A stretch of 64,000 nt of DNA from Muriiphilus sp048268845 (GTDB lineage: Bacteria > Pseudomonadota > Alphaproteobacteria > Rhodobacterales > Rhodobacteraceae), in the NCBI GenBank assembly GCA_048268845.1, contig JBLWUQ010000002.1, positions 348,965 through 412,964 on the forward strand. The letters are read 5' to 3'. The notes beneath the pieces were generated by a model. The model had not been told where the DNA came from. It made no database searches and saw only the letters and a list, made by a program, of their open reading frames with translations. A program made the translations under genes and the position numbers. Shown one piece after another: positions 59,192 through 64,000 of this stretch. Numbering within the stretch: the stretch's first letter is position 1; each line of letters begins with the position of its first letter.

Positions 59192-60150
59192 CCTGAAAAC
59201 CGCGCGCCCCCGGGATCCGAGATCGGCCCCCGGGGGAGTCGCAATCGAGCCCGGAAAAAGGAGTGCCAATGGGGCCGGAAGCCGACGTGCGTCATCGGGA
59301 TCCGGCGGACCAACGAGCGTATTCGCAACAGCGGCCGCAATGGTCCGACCGAAGGTCTGAAAATCATCGGCCATCTCGATGACGCGCCCCTGGTGCGCAT
59401 GCACGCCGTCCGGGCCCGGATCGAGGCGGAAGCCGGAACCGGGGGGCAATATGGCGAAAAGCGAAGAGAAGGGGCGCGATGACCGCGGTTTCAGTTAGTC
59501 GCGCAGGGTGTTCCCGATCAAGGACTGTCACACGACAGGACGCCCCGATCGCTGCATGGGCGCTGTCACCACCATCTTCGGGCCCTGCGAAAAAACTCCC
59601 CGATCGCCCGAAAATCGCTTCCGGCTGAGATCAACGGTTCAACCTCCTCGTTTCGACCCCAACAAAGTGGACCACGCAATGACCATCTCGCTGACGGCCA
59701 GCTCCGCCACCGTCCGCCCGTCCGCTCTTCCGCTGACAGGCTCCCATCCGGCAACACCGCCGAGTGGATCGAGAAAACCGGTCGACCGGGTCAGACCGGT
59801 AAACCCGTCCCGGTCAAACTGATGTCACGCCAGCAACGGAGCCCTTCGATCCGCATGATGCGAAAGTCGCGTCTGTTGCAGCGTCTCCGGGGCTATCTTG
59901 CCTCTGTCCCGTCGCGGTGGCGCGCAATGGCCGTGAACCCGAACCGCATTGCCGCGACGTCATCCTCCAGCGGATTTCCGGAGGGCTGCGAACGGTCGCA
60001 CATCCTCTTCAGCCGCCAGGCTGGCCGCTTCGAAACTGATTGGACGCTCATGTTCCAACTGATCGCCCACAGCCTGCCCGAACCCCCCGACGCGGACGAA
60101 CGCGTCCCCCGAAAGGAACCGCGTCTGCCTATGCGAAAAAGGTTTGTGCA
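59192..60150. other. Long stretch with no secure gene
   Basis: About 960 bases. Near the start is a CCCCCGGG...CCCGGGGG foldback (59206-59236). An AAAAAGGAG site precedes ATG 59269, which opens a 37-codon frame. An overlapping frame to 59482 reads more like protein (GPTEGLKIIGHLDDAP, then RIEAEAGTGG) but lacks a start, so it may be a gene fragment. ATG 59679 opens a 47-codon frame and ATG 59822 a 110-codon frame; neither has a ribosome site or family resemblance. GGACGAACGCGTCCCCCGAA near 60094 resembles GGACGAAACGCCCCCCGAAG near 52764, also ahead of a gene. Confidence 0.4.
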
Positions 60151-60741
60151 ATGACTCTCATGCCCGTCCACACCGTCCGGCGCCTCTATGACGACGACAC
60201 CCTCTCGGTCATCGAAGGCCTGATCGGTGGAGTTCCCTTCGATCAGGCGAGCGATGCGATCGCCAGCCAGTATATTGACCCAGAAGTCTGGAGGTCCATG
60301 CACAAGGGGTCCCTCGACATGTCCGGGGCCTTCAAGGCTGAAAGAACCTGGGCATTCGCCCGCGCCATCGCATACGACCGCTACTTGCCGACCGTCGTCC
60401 TGCCCCGGGTCCGGAGCATGCGGCAGGCCAGCTATACCACCGGTCCTTGCGAGGTGGTGTATTTTCCAGACGCAATCGGTATCCTGCACCGCAACAGCGC
60501 CACGTATCGCAAACAAGACCATCTGCGGACGGTGAAAACGACGATGTGCCTCGTGACACGTGACATTCATCGCACTGAGGATCTGGTTCGTCGCCATGGA
60601 CCATTCGAGAAAACAGTATGGCGCTGGCTCGATCACCTACATGCCGCGTCCGTGCCCTGCGAAGGCCTGAAACTCCCGCGGATCGAGCACCTTGCGCGCA
60701 GCGCAGAAGCTGCACCGCTCAAGCTCACACCAGACATATAG
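60151..60741 (+). CDS. Hypothetical protein (accessory)
   Basis: 196 residues from ATG 60151; the frame is open upstream to a TTG, but protein-like composition begins here. It starts with a helical region (DDTLSVIEGLIGGVPFDQAS and EVWRSMHKGSL), then a strand-rich middle (CEVVYFPDAIGILHRNS), then RTVKTTMCLVTRDIHRTEDL and a C-terminal helix TVWRWLDHLHAASVP. There is no membrane segment. I recognise no family. The DNA is less GC-rich than the core genes, in line with acquisition from elsewhere. Confidence 0.5.
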   Translation: MTLMPVHTVRRLYDDDTLSVIEGLIGGVPFDQASDAIASQYIDPEVWRSMHKGSLDMSGAFKAERTWAFARAIAYDRYLPTVVLPRVRSMRQASYTTGPCEVVYFPDAIGILHRNSATYRKQDHLRTVKTTMCLVTRDIHRTEDLVRRHGPFEKTVWRWLDHLHAASVPCEGLKLPRIEHLARSAEAAPLKLTPDI

Positions 60742-60808
60742 AACGAAGCAGCCGCGGGAACGACCAGGGCCCGCCAATCCGAAACACACACCAGCCAAGG
60801 AACATGAA

Positions 60809-61372
60809 ATGGGCAACGACTTGAGGAACAAGGCCCTTTTGCTCGACGAAGCGGATTTCGCGCTGCCGAGGAACTGCGACATGAAAACACTCGTTCAGAC
60901 CGTCGAAGACTACTGTACGTCGGAGTTTCGCAACGAGTTCGGCTATCCGTCCCTCGAGCTGTTCGGTATTGCCTCAGAAGGGTTGGAGGAAACATCCGCC
61001 TCCCTCTTCGATCGTTCGCAGGCCGTATGGATCAAATCCGACTTTGGGTTTCGCGACATATTCCACGGAGTGGCAAGCAAACTTGGCATCCCTGAGCTCC
61101 TGACAGCCGAGGCAATTGAGACCGGCCACACGGATCGCATCGAAACGCATCTCAAAGACCGGATCAGGATGCATCTCGACGCCCGGGACTATTGGCATGC
61201 CCAGTGGCTGATGCAATACATGCCCCAACTTCGATCGATTGGCCTGCCGGGTGTGAGGGGGGCGGTCGAGTTCGATACCCGCGGTGAGGACATGATCGTC
61301 GATTGCCGGATCAACAACTACGGGCCAGGCCGGCGGATCCTGGTCGAGATTGCGTTCAACTGGGGCCAATAA
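60809..61372 (+). CDS. Hypothetical protein (accessory)
   Basis: 187 residues from ATG 60809, with CAAGGAACATGAA ahead. It begins NDLRNKALLLDEADFALPRN and contains TLVQTVEDYCTSEFRNEFGY, DLFRDIFHG-like FRDIFHGVASKLGI and HLKDRIRMHLDARDYWHAQW. It ends with the strands DMIVDCRINNYGPGRRILVE. It looks soluble and mixed alpha/beta. Its codon use and lower GC match the preceding gene, from which it is separated by 67 bases. No family is recognised. Confidence 0.52.
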   Translation: MGNDLRNKALLLDEADFALPRNCDMKTLVQTVEDYCTSEFRNEFGYPSLELFGIASEGLEETSASLFDRSQAVWIKSDFGFRDIFHGVASKLGIPELLTAEAIETGHTDRIETHLKDRIRMHLDARDYWHAQWLMQYMPQLRSIGLPGVRGAVEFDTRGEDMIVDCRINNYGPGRRILVEIAFNWGQ

Positions 61373-61514
61373 GCAGAGCAAGCCAGCCTCTTCACGCAGA
61401 CGGTCGACCCGGGATCAGCCCCGCCATTCACGCCTGGGGTCTAGTTCAAACAGTTCAAAATATTCGCCTTGCGGCAGTCTTGTCGATCGCCACCCGGTTC
61501 GGGCGTGTCTTCTT

Positions 61515-62090
61515 CTAGTTGCCAACGATGACCCAAAGACCCCCGAGCGCGGTGACCCAGCCAAGGCCCTGAAGAATCCTCGACCCTGCGATCGCGCGGC
61601 CTGCAGCCATTGCGATCCCGATACCGACACTATGAAGAATGAACGTCGAGACCGCAAGGCCCGCGCCGAAGGCGATCGCGCCGGCAGATCCAAGCTCACC
61701 GCCATGGGCATGGCCATGGAACAGCGCAGAGACCCCGACGATGCCCGCAGCCGCCGAAACCGGTAGCCGCAGTGAAAGCGCCAGCGCAAGCCCGAGTGCC
61801 AGGACCGAGAAGAGAACCATCGGCTCGACGAACAGAAGGGGATAGCCAAGAACTGCACCCGTGAACCCCACCGTCATCACACCGACAAAGGACAGGGGAA
61901 GCACCCAGATCGCACGCCCGCCAAGAACAGCAGCCCAAAGACCAACCGCAAGCATGGCAAGGATGTGGTCAAGGCCAAAGACGGGATGTGACAGTCCGGC
62001 CGCGAACGAACCATGTTGACCGGGATCAAGATGTGCAAGCGCCGGGGTCGCGGCGATGGACAATACGACGGCAGCAAAAATGGGTTTCAT
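61515..62090 (-). CDS. HupE/UreJ-family membrane protein
   Basis: 191 residues with a cleavable signal peptide (cut near TPALA at about residue 19), then HLDPGQHGSF and six hydrophobic helices. Typical marks are LSHPVFGLDHILAMLAVGLW with its two histidines and FHGHAHGGEL in the third or fourth helix. These proteins are thought to bring nickel or cobalt across the membrane. No urease or hydrogenase gene is in the window. It may be the first gene on the far side of the inserted region. Confidence 0.85.
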   Translation of the reverse strand: MKPIFAAVVLSIAATPALAHLDPGQHGSFAAGLSHPVFGLDHILAMLAVGLWAAVLGGRAIWVLPLSFVGVMTVGFTGAVLGYPLLFVEPMVLFSVLALGLALALSLRLPVSAAAGIVGVSALFHGHAHGGELGSAGAIAFGAGLAVSTFILHSVGIGIAMAAGRAIAGSRILQGLGWVTALGGLWVIVGN

Positions 62091-62209
62091 TGCGAACCCT
62101 CACCTTGTTTTTTCAAAGGCATGTTCCGGTCGGCACCCCACTTGTCAACCTGCCCTTGCCGACATTGGCCGGATCGGTGCGACCGCGCAACCGTAATACG
62201 GCCTTGCGA

Positions 62210-62226
62210 CCCCGCCACTGGCGGGG
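62210..62226 (-). other. Small hairpin after the release-factor-like gene
   Basis: CCCCGCC / GGCGGGG with an ACT loop lies 23 bases downstream of the minus-strand stop at 62249. No T-run follows, so a terminator role is only possible. Confidence 0.35.
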
Positions 62227-62248
62227 CCGCGCCGGCCGGGGATCCGTC

Positions 62249-63394
62249 TCAGAACCTGTAGATCGCGGCGATGCCGGTGTCTGAGGGCATCCGCTCGGAC
62301 GGGACGACGACCACCTCACCACCGGTCCTGAGCGTGTGCTCGCCCAGATCGTCAAGCAGGTCATCGACATCCGGGTCTTCGAGCGGGGCGAACTGGGCAT
62401 GGCCGGTTGCGGGGTCAAAGCGGCCCGGCACCACGCGGTCGGCGTCGATCAGCAGGATGGCGATGCGCCCGGCGGCAGCGGCCTCGCCGATCTCGGTCAG
62501 ATTCGCGCTGGCGCGGTCTGCCGATTTCGATGCGCCATACTGGTCGATCAGCATATCCAGCCGTTCAAGATACCGCGGCAGGACGATATCCTAGGCGCGG
62601 GCGCGCAGATCGTCGGCGCTGACGCCGCTGGGATCGACCGGGATTGCGTCAGCCATCAGCGTCGGATTGTCTCTGACCTTTCGGAACATGTTGTGATGCT
62701 CCGGCAGCGCCGCGAGCACCAGCGGCATCCCGGAGGGCCGCGAATAGGTTTCGATCATGGCCTTGTCCACCGCGCGGAAGAAATGCTTGGTGTTCTTCTC
62801 GCGGAAATCCTGCCGCACGTTCATGCCGTGATGACTGGTCAACTCGGCCCGCTCCGGCCCATGCGCCCGTTCTAAGCGTTGCGGATCGTCCCGGTCGCCA
62901 AGCGCGGCTTCCTGAGTGTCCGGGAAATCCTCGGGCAAGGCGACGGGGTCGAGCGCGTAACGGTTGCCCTCGAACAGTATCGCTTCCTCGCGGTTCACCC
63001 CGAGCACATGGAACCGGTCCGCCGATTGCAGAATGCGCACCAGCGGTTTGGTGTGGAAACTGTCAGCCACGATGACCTTCTCGCGCACCGTGCGTTGCAG
63101 GTTGTAGACCTTGAACAGCCCCGACGCGCCGAACACGACGATCCCGTCGAGCGTGTGGCTCCAGAACGACGCGTTCTCTTCCAGCGCGCGGAAGGGACGC
63201 AACAGAGCGTCTATGTCACGATCGGCAAATTGACGGGCCAGCGACGCCTCGACCTCTTTCAGAAGGTTCCCAAAGCGGATCGGATCCTGCTTGCGGTCTG
63301 GGAATGTGCGGTGAGTCGGTTGGTAGAGCGAAATACAGGGGCTATCGTGATCGGCCAGCAGGATCGCTTCATAGTCATGTTCAAGTTCGTTCAT
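62249..63394 (-). pseudogene. Bacterial release-factor-like protein (baeRF family 3 type), split by in-frame TAG
   Basis: One gene read on the minus strand from ATG 63394, behind GGAGAGGTG. The first part (about 267 codons) has ISLYQPTHRTFPD, GIVVFGASGLFKVYNLQR, RFHVLGVNREEAILFEG and MPLVLAALPEHHNMFRKV. It stops at TAG (62593-62591). The frame continues with DIVLPRYLERLDMLIDQYGA, ILLIDADRVVPGRF and EVVVVPSERMPSDTGIAAIYRF-type sequence to TGA 62249. Both halves belong to one archaeal-release-factor-like fold that is normally continuous. A one-base change (for example TGG to TAG) would explain it. Either the gene is dead or the halves are made separately. Confidence 0.8.
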
Positions 63395-63481
63395 ATCACC
63401 TCTCCAATCGTCACCCAGAATCAGAGAGTCTGACGTGATGGTCAAGCCCCCCGAGTGTTTCATAGTCTTGTTCAGGAGGCG

Positions 63482-63712
63482 TCAGCTGGGGGCCTTCACA
63501 AGGATTTTGACCTGCGATTTCTCGGCGGTCAGCGCATCAAAGCCCTCGGCGACAATATCGTCGAGCCCGATCCGCTTGGTCACCAGCTTGTCGGCCTGGA
63601 AAAAGCCGCGCGTCATCAACTCCATCACCGCCGGATACACGTTGCGATAGCCGATCGTGCCATTGATATCCCGTTCGCTCAACACCACGGTGTTGGGCTT
63701 CGCCGCCGCCAC
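63482..63712 (-). pseudogene. 3' fragment of zinc-type alcohol dehydrogenase gene
   Basis: The final 70 or so residues of a medium-chain dehydrogenase, like 2,3-butanediol or sorbitol dehydrogenase, are clear: TVVLSERDINGTIGYRNVYP, AVMELMTRGFFQADKLVTKR, IGLDDIVAEGFDALTAEKSQ and a VKILVKAPS end. The N-terminal 270 or so residues, with the zinc ligands and the nucleotide fold, are absent. They are replaced at about 63698 by the start of another gene on the plus strand. It cannot encode a working enzyme. Confidence 0.8.
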
Positions 63713-64000
63713 GCTCGGCGCGCTGGCCGCGCCGATCCACGCCGACGAGGGCTGGCGGGTGCTGGCACAATTCGATGACCGCCCCGAGGGGCTGGTGGCC
63801 GATGGTCAGGGCGGCCTATTCGCCAGCCTGTTCGCCTCGGGGCGCGTGCTGCGCATCGCCGGTGACGGCAGCGTCACCGAGATCGGTTCGCTCACCGAGG
63901 CCACCGGCGGTGCGGCAGGCAGCACGATCGGCATCGACTTCGACGGCAAGGACACGATCTATGTCGCCTTCGCCGGTCATTCCGACCTCTATCCCTGGCC
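63690..64000 (+). CDS. SMP-30/gluconolactonase-like secreted beta-propeller (3' end outside window)
   Basis: The frame runs to the window end. GTG 63690 starts a signal-like stretch (LGFAAATLGALAAPIHA), followed by WRVLAQFDDRPEGLVADGQG, GRVLRIAGDGSVTEIGSL and IGIDFDGKDTIYVAFAGHSD. This is the repeat rhythm of SMP-30/NHL-type propellers. The first codons overlap the dehydrogenase fragment on the other strand, so the natural start may have been lost at a deletion joint. TTG 63663 would add a basic residue to the signal peptide. The family call is moderate. Confidence 0.65.
   Translation, partial: MLGFAAATLGALAAPIHADEGWRVLAQFDDRPEGLVADGQGGLFASLFASGRVLRIAGDGSVTEIGSLTEATGGAAGSTIGIDFDGKDTIYVAFAGHSDLYPW

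Noticed and set aside
59822..60154. A 110-codon frame before the gene at 60151
   Set aside because: No ribosome site, an Arg/Ser-rich shadow composition, and it overlaps the next start.
1..64000. CRISPR arrays, tRNA and rRNA genes
   Set aside because: No regularly spaced repeats and no cloverleaf or rRNA-like segments were seen, including at the edges of the accessory region.

Overview
The window is a high-GC stretch of a Rhodobacteraceae-like alphaproteobacterial chromosome. This placement rests on the gene families and their order: a TRAP dicarboxylate transporter with its own two-component system, PreT/PreA pyrimidine degradation, a full Tad pilus locus preceded by a CtrA-type box, and a GC-rich intergenic repeat of the kind common in this family. 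No rRNA, tRNA or CRISPR array was found.

Layout of the core part (1-51,240). 1-3.8 kb: the end of a SleB-type cell-wall hydrolase, then folB-folP-glmM (folate and amino-sugar synthesis). 4.0-6.1 kb: ilvC divergent from two overlapping Lrp/AsnC regulator genes. 6.2-12.6 kb: dctB-dctD and the transporter dctP-dctQ-dctM, closed by a terminator. 12.6-22.5 kb: reductive pyrimidine catabolism (preT, preA, an N-carbamoyl amidohydrolase, dihydropyrimidinase), a VOC protein and a four-gene ABC importer, closed by a strong terminator. A shared 14-base motif lies ahead of preT and ahead of the amidohydrolase gene. 22.6-27.7 kb: a Wzc-type polysaccharide co-polymerase/tyrosine kinase, then two secreted proteins (phosphodiester-glycosidase-like and formylglycine-enzyme-like). 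27.8-38.0 kb: an unknown membrane-anchored protein, a UbiA-family prenyltransferase with a degraded HAD domain, a Sel1-repeat protein, an Lhr-like helicase, an AAA+ ATPase and a polytopic membrane protein. 38.0-48.6 kb: the Tad locus on the minus strand, in transcription order flp, cpaB, cpaC, an OmpA-like lipoprotein gene, tadZ, tadA, tadB, tadC, two tadD-like TPR lipoprotein genes and tadV. 49.0-51.2 kb: a lytic transglycosylase and a complete HAD-UbiA fusion, the paralogue of the gene at 30 kb.

Layout of the accessory part (about 51,240-64,000). It opens with an intergenic repeat and a wrecked IS1595-type transposase. Next come a frameshifted and then an intact PemK/MazF-like gene, and a small membrane-anchored protein. 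A recombination module follows: a double-HTH excisionase-like protein and two large tyrosine recombinases in tandem. Three genes of unknown function come next, set among unusually long non-coding stretches. The right end holds hupE/ureJ, a release-factor-like gene split by one in-frame TAG, a 3' fragment of a zinc alcohol dehydrogenase, and the start of an SMP-30-like gene joined to that fragment. Broken genes, unknown small genes and long spacers mark this as a mobile or rearranged region.

The least explained item is the excisionase/two-recombinase module with its surrounding unknown genes. In the core, the most unusual points are a DctD lacking the Walker A lysine and the GAFTGA loop, a TadD-like lipoprotein that may start at AUC, and the in-frame TAG in the release-factor-like gene.
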